This document shows positions 26,716 to 33,610 of a stretch of DNA of 33,610 bases, one piece after another; within the stretch, counting starts at the first letter, position 1, and the number at the start of each line of letters is the position of its first letter. A program made the position numbers and the translations under genes. The stretch comes from Cellulomonas citrea (GTDB lineage: Bacteria; Actinomycetota; Actinomycetes; Actinomycetales; Cellulomonadaceae). The DNA lies in assembly GCF_009829685.1 (NCBI RefSeq), contig NZ_VWSD01000016.1, positions 1-33,610 on the forward strand. Reading direction: 5' to 3'. Under the pieces are notes generated by a model, which was not told the origin of the DNA, searched no databases, and worked only from the letters and a program-made list of their open reading frames with translations.

Positions 26716-26772
26716 CGGATTCCTTCCTTCGGGCGGCTCGTCGGCGAGTCGCGGGTGCGGGGCGGGGAAGAC

Positions 26773-27789
26773 TCAGGGGACCGGGACCGGTCCGGTGGTG
26801 GACTGGGGGTGCAGGGCGCACCGCAGGTTGGTGCCGCCGGTGGTGGTGCGGCCCTCGATGAGGTCGAGCAGACCGCGCACCGCGAGCCGGCCCTGGTCGG
26901 GGCCGGGTGCGGCGAGGAAGCTCAGCGGGCGGTCGTACATCTGCGAGATGTCCTCGGCGATGGCGACCGCGAGCACCGAGAAGTCGCGGGGTACCTGCAG
27001 GTCGGCCTCGCGCAGCGCGGAGGCGACCCCGAACAGGGCGAGCTCGTTCATCACGATGAGCGCGGTGAGGTCCCGGTGGCTGGCGAGCAGCTCGGTGCCG
27101 ACCCGGCGGCCGGCCGGCGGGGTGACGTCGCAGGCCACGGTGAGCGGGTCGAGCCCGTGCTCCGTCATGGCCGCGACGTAGGCGTCGCGCGCTCGCACCG
27201 CGGGGCCGTAGTGCGTGTCGAGCTGGGCCTGCGACCGGTTGAGGAAGGCGATCGAGCGGTGGCCGAGGCCCCAGAGGTGCTCGACGGCCTGGGTGAGCGC
27301 GTCCTCGAAGTCGATGTCGACCCAGACCCGGTCGCCGGGGTCCTGGGTGCGCCCGATCATGGCGCACGGCACGCCGACGGACTCGACGGCCTCGATGCGG
27401 GGGTCGTCGAGCGCGACCTCCATGAGCAGCACGCCGTCGGCGGTGCGTTGGCCGGCGAGCTCGCGCAGCACCTCGGGCTCGGTGCTGTCGACCGGCCACA
27501 GCACGAGCTCGTACCCGGACTCGCGGGCGGCCTCGACGGCGCCGCGCACGATGTCGTTGAGGGTGGCGCCCAGTGCGACGCCGTAGGTGGGGTAGGCGAG
27601 GGCGAGGACGTGGGTGCGGCGGGCCGCCAGCGCCCGGGCCGCGGCGTGCCTGCGGAAGCCGAGCTCGGCCATCGCGGCCTCGATGCGGGCGCGGGTCGCG
27701 GCGGAGACGGGGCGCTTGCCGGTGAGCGTGTAGGACACGGTCGACAGCGACACCCCGGCGAGGTTCGCCACGTCCTGCATCGTCGCCAT
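26773..27789 (-). CDS. LacI family transcriptional regulator
   Basis: This 338-residue protein has the N-terminal LacI helix-turn-helix: MQDVANLAGVSLSTVSYTLT, then the hinge region GFRRHAAARALAARRTHVLA. The periplasmic-binding-protein-like effector domain follows (DGVLLMEVALDDPRIEAV; GHRSIAFLNRSQAQLD; NELALFGVASALREADL). It starts at ATG 27789 with GGGAG 6 nt upstream; a second ATG at 27780 is possible. Two 13-bp-spaced palindromes overlap its own promoter. No separate operator is seen before the binding-protein gene, so the regulator probably controls itself and the whole transport/alpha-xylosidase operon as one unit. Confidence 0.94.
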   Translation of the reverse strand: MATMQDVANLAGVSLSTVSYTLTGKRPVSAATRARIEAAMAELGFRRHAAARALAARRTHVLALAYPTYGVALGATLNDIVRGAVEAARESGYELVLWPVDSTEPEVLRELAGQRTADGVLLMEVALDDPRIEAVESVGVPCAMIGRTQDPGDRVWVDIDFEDALTQAVEHLWGLGHRSIAFLNRSQAQLDTHYGPAVRARDAYVAAMTEHGLDPLTVACDVTPPAGRRVGTELLASHRDLTALIVMNELALFGVASALREADLQVPRDFSVLAVAIAEDISQMYDRPLSFLAAPGPDQGRLAVRGLLDLIEGRTTTGGTNLRCALHPQSTTGPVPVP

Positions 27790-27808
27790 CGCGAGCTCCC
27801 CATTGAGG

Positions 27809-27834
27809 TCGAAGCGCTTCGACGAAGCGCTTCG
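27809..27834. promoter_or_regulatory. Tandem LacI-type operators
   Basis: TCGAAGCGCTTCGA (27809-27822) and CGAAGCGCTTCG (27823-27834) are two abutting perfect palindromes with centres 13 bp apart and the central CG typical of LacI-family sites. They cover the predicted transcription start of the lacI operon. Confidence 0.8.
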
Positions 27835-27836
27835 AC

Positions 27837-27867
27837 AGAGTATGGGCGCGCTCGCCGACGCCGTCAA
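27837..27867 (-). promoter_or_regulatory. Promoter of the lacI-ABC-GH31 operon
   Basis: On the minus strand TTGACG (27867-27862), a 19-bp spacer and TACTCT (27842-27837) place the start near 27830, inside the tandem operators. The spacer is a little long. Confidence 0.55.
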
Positions 27868-27932
27868 CCGGCGACGGGCCACCGCAGCGCGCCGTGACCG
27901 AACCGTGTCCGACGACCAGGCACGATGGGGGC

Positions 27933-28739
27933 ATGCAGCCACCACGCACCGCCCTGGTCACCGGTGCCGGCCGGGGGATCGGTGCCGCCGTCGCGGCCCA
28001 TCTGGCCCGGGCTGGCTACCGCCTCGCCCTGCTCGGACGCACCCGCGCCCACCTCGAGGACGTCGCCGCGAGCCTGGCCGCGCACGGCTCGGACGCGCTC
28101 GTGCTCGCCGTCGACGTGCTCGACGCACCCGCGGTGCGCACCGCTGTCGCGCAGGCCGAGCAGCACCTGGACGGGATCGGCCTGCTCGTCAACAACGCGG
28201 GCGTGATCGAGCACGACGAGGCCGACTTCGTCGGCACCGACCTGGACGACACCTGGCGCGTCATCGAGACCAACGTGCGCGGCCCGCTCGTCGTCACCCA
28301 CGCCGTGCTGCCCGCGATGCTCGCCCGCGGGTCGGGGCGCGTGCTCAACATCAACTCCGGCTCCGGGCACCGGCCGCAGGACGCCTACACCGGCTACGCG
28401 ATCAGCAAGGGTGCGCTCGCCCGGTTCACCACCCAGCTCGACCGGCAGTACCGGGCCGCCGGGCTGCGGGTGCTCGACCTGGCGCCCGGCGTCGTGGCCA
28501 CCTCGATGACCTCAGGGATGCCGGTGCACGCCGACCGCACCCAGTGGACCGACCCGGCCGACGTCGGTGAGCTCGTGCGGGCCTTCGGCGACGGCGAGCT
28601 CGACGAGCTGTCTGGCCGGTTCGTGCGCGCCGGCGTCGACACGGTCGACTGGCTGCGGGCGCGGGCGGCGGCGATCGTGGCCGCCGACGCGCGCACGCTG
28701 CGCCTCGTCGGGGTCGGACCCGACGACCCGGTGGCCTGA
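27933..28739 (+). CDS. Short-chain dehydrogenase/reductase (SDR) family oxidoreductase
   Basis: This 268-residue protein has a classical SDR layout. The cofactor loop is TGAGRGIG (about 10-17), LVNNAGVIEHDE comes next, and the catalytic Ser precedes the YAISK active-site Tyr-Lys pair (ALNINSGSGHRPQDAYTGYA region). APGVVATSM follows. The basic residue after strand 2 (LLGRTRAHL) favours NADP. ATG 27933 (MQPPRTALVTGAG) fits the family; the upstream in-frame GTG would add a charged tail. The C-terminal 40 residues are longer than usual. The substrate is unknown. It diverges from the lacI operon and converges on ppk2. Confidence 0.9.
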   Translation: MQPPRTALVTGAGRGIGAAVAAHLARAGYRLALLGRTRAHLEDVAASLAAHGSDALVLAVDVLDAPAVRTAVAQAEQHLDGIGLLVNNAGVIEHDEADFVGTDLDDTWRVIETNVRGPLVVTHAVLPAMLARGSGRVLNINSGSGHRPQDAYTGYAISKGALARFTTQLDRQYRAAGLRVLDLAPGVVATSMTSGMPVHADRTQWTDPADVGELVRAFGDGELDELSGRFVRAGVDTVDWLRARAAAIVAADARTLRLVGVGPDDPVA

Positions 28740-28754
28740 GGCCGAGAGCTCCGG

Positions 28755-28778
28755 GCCTCGGGGTCCGGAGCCCGAGGC
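28755..28778. terminator. Bidirectional terminator between SDR and PPK2 genes
   Basis: GCCTCGGG and CCCGAGGC form a perfect 8-bp stem with an 8-nt loop in the 50-bp gap between convergent stop codons. No U-run is present. Confidence 0.55.
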
Positions 28779-28789
28779 GCCCCGACTCC

Positions 28790-29629
28790 TCAGCCCGACT
28801 CGGGGTCGCCCATGAGCTGGGCGACGTGGTCCGGCACGTAGGTCGACAGCTCGCGCGGCGGGCGCACGTAGCCGCTCGACTGCGGCGGGCGCTTCGGCAG
28901 GTCGATGGGCGTCGGGTCCACCGGGGTGTACGGGATGGTCGACAGCAGGTGCGAGATCATGTTGAGCCGCGCGTGCTTCTTCACGTCCGACTCCACGACG
29001 TACCACGGGCTGGTCGGGGTGTCGGTGTGCACCATCATCTCGTCCTTGGCGCGGGAGTAGTCTTCCCAGCGCTTGATGGACTCCAGGTCCATCGGCGACA
29101 GCTTCCACTGGCGCACCGGGTCCTTGAGCCGGGACCTGAACCGGCGCAGCTGCTCGTCGTCGGAGACCGAGAACCAGTACTTGCGCAGCAGGATCCCGTC
29201 CTCGAGGAGCATCTGCTCGAAGATCGGGGCCTGCCGCATGAACAGCGCGTACTCCGCCGGGGTGCAGAAACCCATCACCTTCTCGACACCGGCGCGGTTG
29301 TACCAGGACCGGTCGAACAGCACGATCTCGCCGGCGCTCGGCAGGTGCTCGACGTAGCGCTGGAAGTACCACTGGGTGCGCTCGCGCTCGGTCGGGGCCG
29401 GCAGCGCGGCGATGCGGGCGATGCGGGGCGACAGGTACTCGGTGATCCGCTTGATCGCACCGCCCTTGCCCGCGGCGTCGCGGCCCTCGAAGATCACGAC
29501 CACCCGGGCGCCGGTGGCGGTGGTCCAGCGCTGCAGCTTGACGAGCTCGGACTGCAGCCGGAACAGCTCCGCCTCGTAGACGGAGTTCGAGATCTTCGGC
29601 GGACGAGACCCTGCCTTGTGCTTGCCCAT
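28790..29629 (-). CDS. ppk2: Polyphosphate kinase 2 (PPK2)
   Basis: This 279-residue protein carries the PPK2 Walker A at about 47-57 (FEGRDAAGKGG) and the Walker B/lid block VLFDRSWYNRAGVE (about 103-116). Family sequences RTQWYFQRYVEHLP, FSVSDDEQLRRFRSRLKDP and KRWEDYSRAKDEMM follow. It transfers phosphate between polyphosphate and nucleotides, most often making GTP or ATP from NDP in class I enzymes of this length. ATG 29629 (MGKHKAGSRPPK) was chosen because TACCGT lies 6 nt upstream, indicating a leaderless start; a longer frame has no support. Confidence 0.94.
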   Translation of the reverse strand: MGKHKAGSRPPKISNSVYEAELFRLQSELVKLQRWTTATGARVVVIFEGRDAAGKGGAIKRITEYLSPRIARIAALPAPTERERTQWYFQRYVEHLPSAGEIVLFDRSWYNRAGVEKVMGFCTPAEYALFMRQAPIFEQMLLEDGILLRKYWFSVSDDEQLRRFRSRLKDPVRQWKLSPMDLESIKRWEDYSRAKDEMMVHTDTPTSPWYVVESDVKKHARLNMISHLLSTIPYTPVDPTPIDLPKRPPQSSGYVRPPRELSTYVPDHVAQLMGDPESG

Positions 29630-29635
29630 GCCGGG

Positions 29636-29641
29636 ACGGTA
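29636..29641 (-). promoter_or_regulatory. -10 hexamer for ppk2
   Basis: TACCGT on the minus strand ends 6 nt before ATG 29629. No Shine-Dalgarno is present. Confidence 0.5.
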
Positions 29642-29693
29642 CTCCGCCGGGGCGGCGGCGTCGCTGCAGGCCAGGGGGTGGGTCCCGGTGGGG

Positions 29694-30134
29694 TCAGAGC
29701 ACGGGTGAGGTGAGCGCCGCGGGCACCGGCGCGCCGGCCTGCCGCAGCGCCGCGCGCAGTCGCTCACCGGCCTCGTCGAGCTCGGCCGGCGGCACGTCGG
29801 AGCGTGCGTTGGCGAACGTGAGCTCGCCCTCGCCCCACGCGGGCAGCACGTGCAGGTGCAGGTGCGGCACCTCGAACCCGGCGACGACGACGGCGGCCCG
29901 GCTCGTGGGCCAGGCGGCCTCCTGCGCGCGGCCGATCTCGGCCGTCACGGCGGTGAGGTGGGTGAGCAGGTCGGCCGGTGCGTCGGTGAACCGTGCGACC
30001 GGCTCCCGGGGGACCACGAGCGTGTGCCCGGCGCTGATCGGCGCGATGGTGAGGAATGCGACGCACTGCTCGTCGGCCCAGACGAACCGGCCCGGCAGGT
30101 CGCCGGCGATGATGAGCTCGAAGACGGTTGCCAT
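29694..30134 (-). CDS. HIT family (histidine triad) hydrolase
   Basis: This 146-residue protein has ATVFELIIAGDLPGRFVWADE, VAFLTIAPISAGHTLVVPRE and the catalytic histidine triad in PHLHLHVLPAW, placing it in the HIT family of nucleotide hydrolases/transferases. Partners may be AMP-linked or dinucleoside polyphosphates; the exact substrate is not visible. ATG 30134 is preferred over GTG 30143 because TAGCGT lies 7 nt before it and overlaps the GTG. The C-terminal AELDEAGERLRAAL helix is family-typical. It lies between DUF1697 and ppk2 on the same strand, but each of HIT and ppk2 appears to have its own promoter. Confidence 0.9.
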   Translation of the reverse strand: MATVFELIIAGDLPGRFVWADEQCVAFLTIAPISAGHTLVVPREPVARFTDAPADLLTHLTAVTAEIGRAQEAAWPTSRAAVVVAGFEVPHLHLHVLPAWGEGELTFANARSDVPPAELDEAGERLRAALRQAGAPVPAALTSPVL

Positions 30135-30141
30135 GGTGGCC

Positions 30142-30147
30142 ACGCTA
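30142..30147 (-). promoter_or_regulatory. -10 hexamer for the HIT gene
   Basis: TAGCGT on the minus strand ends 7 nt before ATG 30134. No Shine-Dalgarno is present, so a leaderless start is likely. Confidence 0.5.
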
Positions 30148-30170
30148 CCCAGTCGCCACGGCGGTCACGG

Positions 30171-30713
30171 CTACCCGCCCGCGCGTTCATGGCCGAGGGC
30201 GGCCAGGGCGAGCACCGTCGACCAGTTGCGTGCGGTGCCCGTGCGGCCGGCGGCCCGCGACAGCACGTCGAGCGTGAGCCGGCTGCGACCCTGCCCGTCG
30301 GGGTACCAGACGTAGGCCTCCTGGCCGGACCACGTCACCTGCTCGGCGTCGACCCTTGCCGGATCGACGACGGCGTCGGGTGGCACCGGGCCGTCGAACG
30401 CCACGAGTGCGACCTTCGACGGGGTGGCCGCCGCTTGCTCGGGGTAGGGCAGCCGCGCGACCGCCGCGTCCCAGGCCGCCAGGTCGCGGGCGACCACCCG
30501 CACCTCGAACCCGGTGAGGTCCGTGAGTGCGGCCTCCAGCGCCGCGGCCAGCGCGGGCGGTTCGCGGTCGGTGACCGCGACCAGGTTCCCGCTCGCCAGG
30601 TACGTGGTCACCGCGGTGCAGCCCAGGCTGCCGGCCACCGCGCGCAGGTCGGCCGAGCGCAACGTGCGGCCGCCGACGTTGACGGCCCGCACGAGGGCGA
30701 CCGCGACGGTCAC
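30171..30713 (-). CDS. DUF1697 domain-containing protein
   Basis: This 180-residue protein begins VALVRAVNVGGRTLRSADLRA and has TTYLASGNLVAV, followed by LPYPEQAAATPSKVALVAF. The C-terminal half has RLTLDVLSRAAGRTGTARNWSTV. These are the fixed blocks of DUF1697, a small alpha/beta family with no known activity. Its GTG start overlaps the TGA of the NYN-domain gene by 4 bp (GTGA), so the two are translationally coupled and may act together. No membrane segment or metal site is seen. Confidence 0.88.
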   Translation of the reverse strand: MTVAVALVRAVNVGGRTLRSADLRAVAGSLGCTAVTTYLASGNLVAVTDREPPALAAALEAALTDLTGFEVRVVARDLAAWDAAVARLPYPEQAAATPSKVALVAFDGPVPPDAVVDPARVDAEQVTWSGQEAYVWYPDGQGRSRLTLDVLSRAAGRTGTARNWSTVLALAALGHERAGG

Positions 30714-31270
30714 AGGTAGCGCAGCGGGTCGAACTCGGCCAGCGGGATGATCCGCAGCCGCGGGAGCTGGACGTTGAACGCGCCGACGTCGTGCTCCAGG
30801 TCGTACACCGAGAGGTCGAGCGCGGTGAGCGCGGAGCTGGTGAACTCCCGGAACGCCAGCAGACCGACCTGGCGGTCGTCGGCGACGAGCCGCTCCAGCT
30901 CCGGTGCGAAGTCGCCGTCGTGGCTGCCGAGCAGCACGTCACCACCGCGTTCGGCGATCGCGTCGAGCATCCGCTTGATGCCGATGTCGACGACCTTCTC
31001 GTGCGCCTCGCCGGACAGCGGCACCGGGGTGAAGCCGATCGCCAGCAGGGCCTGCACGAACGACATCGGCATGAAGCCGGAGGAGGCGTTGAGGAAGAAG
31101 AGCGGCCGGACCGGCTGGGACCAGACCTGCTCGGCGAACGCGAGCACCCGCTCCCAGCGAGGCCGCTGGTCCGGGGTCGGCCGCCCGCCGAGGATGGAGG
31201 ACCCCAGCGTCGCGTCGAGGTTCTCGCCGTCGACGAGCAGGTAGGTGGTCCGTGCCGCGCCGTCGCTCAT
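30710..31270 (-). CDS. NYN domain (PIN-like) protein, putative RNase
   Basis: This 186-residue protein starts TTYLLVDGENLDATL with the first acidic catalytic residue. Later KVVDIGIKRMLDAIAERGGD and LLGSHDGDFAPELERL supply the other aspartates of the NYN/LabA fold, which is related to PIN nucleases. RNA cleavage is the expected activity, but it is not proven for this subgroup. ATG 31270 was chosen over the longer frame because TACGCT lies 6 nt upstream and the extension is non-conserved-looking Ala/Arg-rich sequence. It is coupled by GTGA overlap to the DUF1697 gene and diverges from marR. Confidence 0.88.
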   Translation of the reverse strand: MSDGAARTTYLLVDGENLDATLGSSILGGRPTPDQRPRWERVLAFAEQVWSQPVRPLFFLNASSGFMPMSFVQALLAIGFTPVPLSGEAHEKVVDIGIKRMLDAIAERGGDVLLGSHDGDFAPELERLVADDRQVGLLAFREFTSSALTALDLSVYDLEHDVGAFNVQLPRLRIIPLAEFDPLRYL

Positions 31271-31276
31271 GCTGCC

Positions 31277-31282
31277 AGCGTA
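31277..31282 (-). promoter_or_regulatory. -10 hexamer for the NYN gene
   Basis: TACGCT on the minus strand ends 6 nt before ATG 31270, with no Shine-Dalgarno. A leaderless start is likely. Confidence 0.5.
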
Positions 31283-31334
31283 TCGAGGCGCCCGTCGTCG
31301 GCCAGACTGTGCGGGTGCTGGACGGAGGATCGTG

Positions 31335-31772
31335 ATGGCTGCGGTGGACGTGCGGGCGGCGGTGGCCGCCTGGGAGGCGCTGTTCGCGGCGCAGAGCAAG
31401 CTGCTGCGCAGGTTCGAACGCGAGGAGGTGTGGGGCGACCTCACGCTGCGCGAGTACGACGTGCTCTACACGCTCACCGGTTTCGAGGACCGCACCGCGC
31501 GGCTGCGAGACCTCGCCGAGGCCACCTACCTGCCGCAGCCGAGCCTGTCGCGGATCGTCGACCGGCTCGCTGCCGCAGCTCTGGTCAGCAAGGAACCGGT
31601 GCCGGACGACGCCCGGGGGGTGGCCGTGCGGCTCACCGACGAGGGCCTCGCGGTGCAGCGCGACGTCGGACGTCGCCACGCCCGGTCGATCGGCGAGCAC
31701 GTCGGCAGTGCGCTGGAGGCCGACGAGCTCGCCGAGCTGCAACGGCTGTGCGACAAGCTGCGGGCGGCCTGA
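31335..31772 (+). CDS. MarR family transcriptional regulator (second copy)
   Basis: This 145-residue protein has an N-terminal dimerisation helix (about 1-30). The winged helix follows: LREYDVLYTLTGFEDRTARL, the recognition helix in TYLPQPSLSRIVDRLAAAAL, and the wing PVPDDARGVAVRLTDEGLAV. ATG 31335 has GGAGG 6 nt upstream. An in-frame GTG at 31332 is less well spaced. It is about as similar to the first MarR as any two members would be. It lies head-to-head with the NYN gene and 219 nt before a flavodoxin. Neither a clear operator nor a ligand could be assigned. Confidence 0.88.
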   Translation: MAAVDVRAAVAAWEALFAAQSKLLRRFEREEVWGDLTLREYDVLYTLTGFEDRTARLRDLAEATYLPQPSLSRIVDRLAAAALVSKEPVPDDARGVAVRLTDEGLAVQRDVGRRHARSIGEHVGSALEADELAELQRLCDKLRAA

Positions 31773-31888
31773 GATGGCCGTCGTCATGGGACGGGTGTGC
31801 CGCCGCGCGCCCCGGCAGGACCTTGGTTCCTGGCTGCGGGGGCCGGGTCGTGGCCTCCGGTGGAACCACGTAGCCGAGACCGCCGCCT

Positions 31889-31902
31889 GGGACTTCCGAC
31901 CT
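31889..31902 (+). promoter_or_regulatory. Possible DosR/DevR-like box upstream of the flavodoxin gene
   Basis: GGGACTTCCGACCT resembles the hypoxia/redox response box GGGACTTTCGGCCC, with three differences. It lies about 90 bp before the flavodoxin start. The rest of the 31773-31991 gap shows no coding or hairpin signal that I can support. Confidence 0.3.
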
Positions 31903-31991
31903 AGGAATCGGACATACCGCACCGGAGACGATGGGCGTCGGCCCACCGGTCCATCGGTGCGGCTCAGAGGTTCTGCGAAGGGGGCGACCCG

Positions 31992-32507
31992 ATGAACGTG
32001 CTGGTCGCCGTCGCGTCCCGGCATGGGGCGACCTGGGAGATCGGCGCCGCCATCACCTCGGTGCTCGCCGCCCGGGGCCACCGCGCGGACCTGCAGGAGC
32101 CGGCCCAGGTGAGCACCCTGGCCGGGTACGACGCCGCCGTCGTCGGCTCGGCTGTCTACCTGACGAGCCTGCTGCCCGATGCGCGGGACCTGGTCGAGCG
32201 GCTCGGCACGGAGCTTGCGGCCCGCCCGCTGTGGCTGTTCGCCTCGGGCCTCGCCTCGCCGACGAGCGGTGCCCGGACCACGTCCGAGCTGGCCGCGCTC
32301 GGCGAACGCCTCGGGGCCCGCGACAACCGGCTGTTCCGCGGTCGTCTGGAGCGCGCCGGGCTGAGCTTCGCCGAGCGGGTGGCCGCCGCTGGGGTGCTCA
32401 ACCGCGAGGGCGACCACCGCGACTTCAGCGCCATCGAGCGCTGGGCCAGCACCATCGCCGACGAGCTCGAGCAGGTCCGCGTCGAACGGGCCCGCGCGAC
32501 CGCCTGA
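31992..32507 (+). CDS. Flavodoxin domain protein (HemG-like)
   Basis: This 171-residue protein begins NVLVAVASRHGATWEIGAAI, the FMN phosphate-binding loop of flavodoxin-like proteins. GYDAAVVGSAVYLTSLLPDA and LWLFASGLASPT then form the flavin-ring loops, and a FSAIERWASTIADEL helix follows. Such proteins are annotated either as flavodoxins or as HemG-type protoporphyrinogen dehydrogenases. The ferrochelatase gene directly downstream makes a haem link possible. However, actinobacteria normally use a HemY/CgoX oxidase, so the redox partner is open. GGGGG lies 8 nt before ATG 31992. Confidence 0.82.
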   Translation: MNVLVAVASRHGATWEIGAAITSVLAARGHRADLQEPAQVSTLAGYDAAVVGSAVYLTSLLPDARDLVERLGTELAARPLWLFASGLASPTSGARTTSELAALGERLGARDNRLFRGRLERAGLSFAERVAAAGVLNREGDHRDFSAIERWASTIADELEQVRVERARATA

Positions 32508-32511
32508 GCGC

Positions 32512-32544
32512 CCGGCAGGGCCCCTCGGGCCCCGAGGTTGCCGG
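32512..32544 (+). terminator. Hairpin after the flavodoxin gene
   Basis: CCGGCA pairs with TGCCGG, and inside it CCTCGG (32523-32528) pairs with CCGAGG (32532-32537) around GCC. No U-run follows. It probably separates the flavodoxin and ferrochelatase messages. Confidence 0.5.
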
Positions 32545-32563
32545 CTCGACCTGACAGCGCGTC

Positions 32564-32584
32564 GGGACAACGTCACGTCGTCCC
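32564..32584. promoter_or_regulatory. 21-bp near-perfect palindrome upstream of ferrochelatase
   Basis: GGGACAACGT and ACGTCGTCCC flank a central C at 32574; only one position per arm breaks the symmetry. It ends 28 bp before ATG 32613, which is operator-like placement. No regulator can be named. Confidence 0.45.
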
Positions 32585-32612
32585 AGGGCAGGTCAGGCGT
32601 CGGCCCGATGCC

Positions 32613-33610
32613 ATGATCGACCGCGTGCCGCACCTGCTCGCGCCCTACGACGCCGTCCTGCTCGCCTCGTTCGGCGGCCCCGAGGGGCCCGAGGAGGTGA
32701 TGCCCTACCTGCGCCGGGTGACGGCCGGGGCGCGGATCCCGGACGAGCGGCTCGAGATGGTCGCCGAGCACTACTACGCGCGCGGCGGCATCAGCCCGAT
32801 CAACGCCCAGAACCGTGCGCTGCGGGCCGCGCTGGCGGCCGAGCTCGACCGGCGGGGCATCCCGGTGCCGGTGGTCTGGGGCAACCGGAACGCCGAGCCG
32901 TTCACCGCCCGCGCCCTCGACGAGGCGCTCGCGGCCGGTGCCACCCGCGTGCTCGCCCTCGTGACCAGCGCGTACGCCTCCTACTCGGGGTGCCGGCAGT
33001 ACCGGGAGGACTTCGCCGCGGCGCTCGTCGACCGTCCCGTCGAGCTGGACAAGGTGCGCGCCTACTTCGACCACCCCGGCTTCGTCGAGGCGAACGTCGA
33101 GGCGGTGGTCGCCGCCTTCGCGCAGGCTCCGGAGCAGGCCCGGCTCGTGTTCGTCACGCACTCGATCCCGGACGCGATGCAGGAGGCCTCCACGGTCGAC
33201 GGCCCCGGCTACGTGGAGCAGCACCTGGACGTGGCCGCCGTTGTCGCGGCGCAGGCCGGTGAGCGGCTGGGCCGGGTGCTCGACTGGGACCTGGCGTACT
33301 GCTCACGGTCGGGCCCGCCGTCGCAGCCGTGGCTCGAGCCCGACGTCAACACCCACCTCGAGGCGCTGGCCGCCGCCGGGGTGCGGGCCGTCGTGCTGTC
33401 GCCGATCGGCTTCGTGTCCGACCACATGGAGGTCGTGCACGACCTGGACACCGAGGCCGCCGACACCGCGGCCGGGCTCGGCATGCAGCTCGTGCGTGCG
33501 GCCACCGCCGGGACGCACCCGACCTTCGTCCGCGGGCTCGTCGACCTGCTGCTCGAGCGGGCCGCCGCCGAACGGGACCGGGCGGCCGGGCGACCGGTGG
33601 CCCCGCCCGT
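32613..33610 (+). CDS. hemH: Ferrochelatase (coproporphyrin/protoporphyrin type), 3' end outside window
   Basis: The visible 332 residues start MIDRVPHLLAPYDAVLLASF and continue GGPEGPEEVMPYLRRV. RGGISPINAQNRAL and VTSAYASYSGCRQYREDF follow, the latter with Cys127, a position used as an iron-sulfur ligand in actinobacterial enzymes. THSIPDAMQE is followed by DWDLAYCSRSGPPSQPWLEPD and LSPIGFVSDHMEVVHDLDTE, which hold the catalytic His and Glu. It inserts iron into the porphyrin at the end of haem synthesis; in Gram-positives the substrate is normally coproporphyrin III. No stop occurs before 33610, so the last part is missing. GTG 32625, 7 nt after CATGAT, is an alternative leaderless start. 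Confidence 0.93.
   Translation, partial: MIDRVPHLLAPYDAVLLASFGGPEGPEEVMPYLRRVTAGARIPDERLEMVAEHYYARGGISPINAQNRALRAALAAELDRRGIPVPVVWGNRNAEPFTARALDEALAAGATRVLALVTSAYASYSGCRQYREDFAAALVDRPVELDKVRAYFDHPGFVEANVEAVVAAFAQAPEQARLVFVTHSIPDAMQEASTVDGPGYVEQHLDVAAVVAAQAGERLGRVLDWDLAYCSRSGPPSQPWLEPDVNTHLEALAAAGVRAVVLSPIGFVSDHMEVVHDLDTEAADTAAGLGMQLVRAATAGTHPTFVRGLVDLLLERAAAERDRAAGRPVAPP

Overview
The window is very GC-rich, densely coded DNA from a high-GC Gram-positive bacterium. GTG starts, leaderless promoters, LexA boxes of the TCGAAC-N4-GTTCGA type and gene content (pntAB, PPK2, GH1/GH31 sugar systems, ferrochelatase) suggest an actinobacterium of the order Micrococcales, perhaps near Cellulomonadaceae. 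The taxonomic placement is inference. No rRNA, tRNA, CRISPR array, insertion sequence or prophage was seen, and no gap between genes exceeds about 240 bases.

Layout. 1-830: a truncated glycerophosphodiesterase diverges from a small unknown gene, with a perfect LexA-type palindrome between two leaderless promoters. 1065-4447: a GltD-like NADPH oxidoreductase without GltB, converging on a NifX-like protein and a DUF4153/DUF4173 membrane protein. 4552-8184: an SPFH protein coupled to a small ribbon-helix-helix-like protein, diverging from a MarR regulator and a DHA2-type efflux pump; the divergent region holds two GATATC palindromes and a 33-bp symmetric MarR-type operator. 8319-11386: proton-translocating transhydrogenase pntAB. 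11493-17366: a beta-glucoside PTS locus (EIIBCA, 6-phospho-beta-glucosidase, BglG/LicT antiterminator, free EIIB), then a histidine phosphatase and HPr. 17436-20986: a four-helix membrane protein, a large DUF4914 protein with an HprK-like P-loop, and a DUF4349 lipoprotein. 21204-27789: a LacI-controlled ABC transporter/GH31 alpha-xylosidase operon. 27933-33610: SDR, PPK2, HIT, DUF1697 and NYN proteins, a second MarR, a flavodoxin and a truncated ferrochelatase.

How it works together. The PTS section is the most coherent system. Both the bglF leader and the ptsH leader carry a 28-nt ribonucleic antiterminator (RAT) followed by an overlapping intrinsic terminator, so one BglG-type protein probably controls both the beta-glucoside permease and the general phosphocarrier HPr. 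The adjacent free EIIB domain could feed or drain phosphate in that switch. Nearby DUF4914 is an uncharacterised family whose GASGGGKSE loop resembles HPr kinase; a link to HPr is speculative. The alpha-xylosidase operon looks like an uptake system for xyloglucan-type oligosaccharides, with two 13-bp-spaced LacI operators on its promoter and a very strong hairpin between binding-protein and permease genes.

A recurring signature is a TANNNT -10 hexamer placed 6-7 nt before an ATG/GTG that lacks a ribosome binding site. It is seen at eight genes and indicates frequent leaderless transcription.
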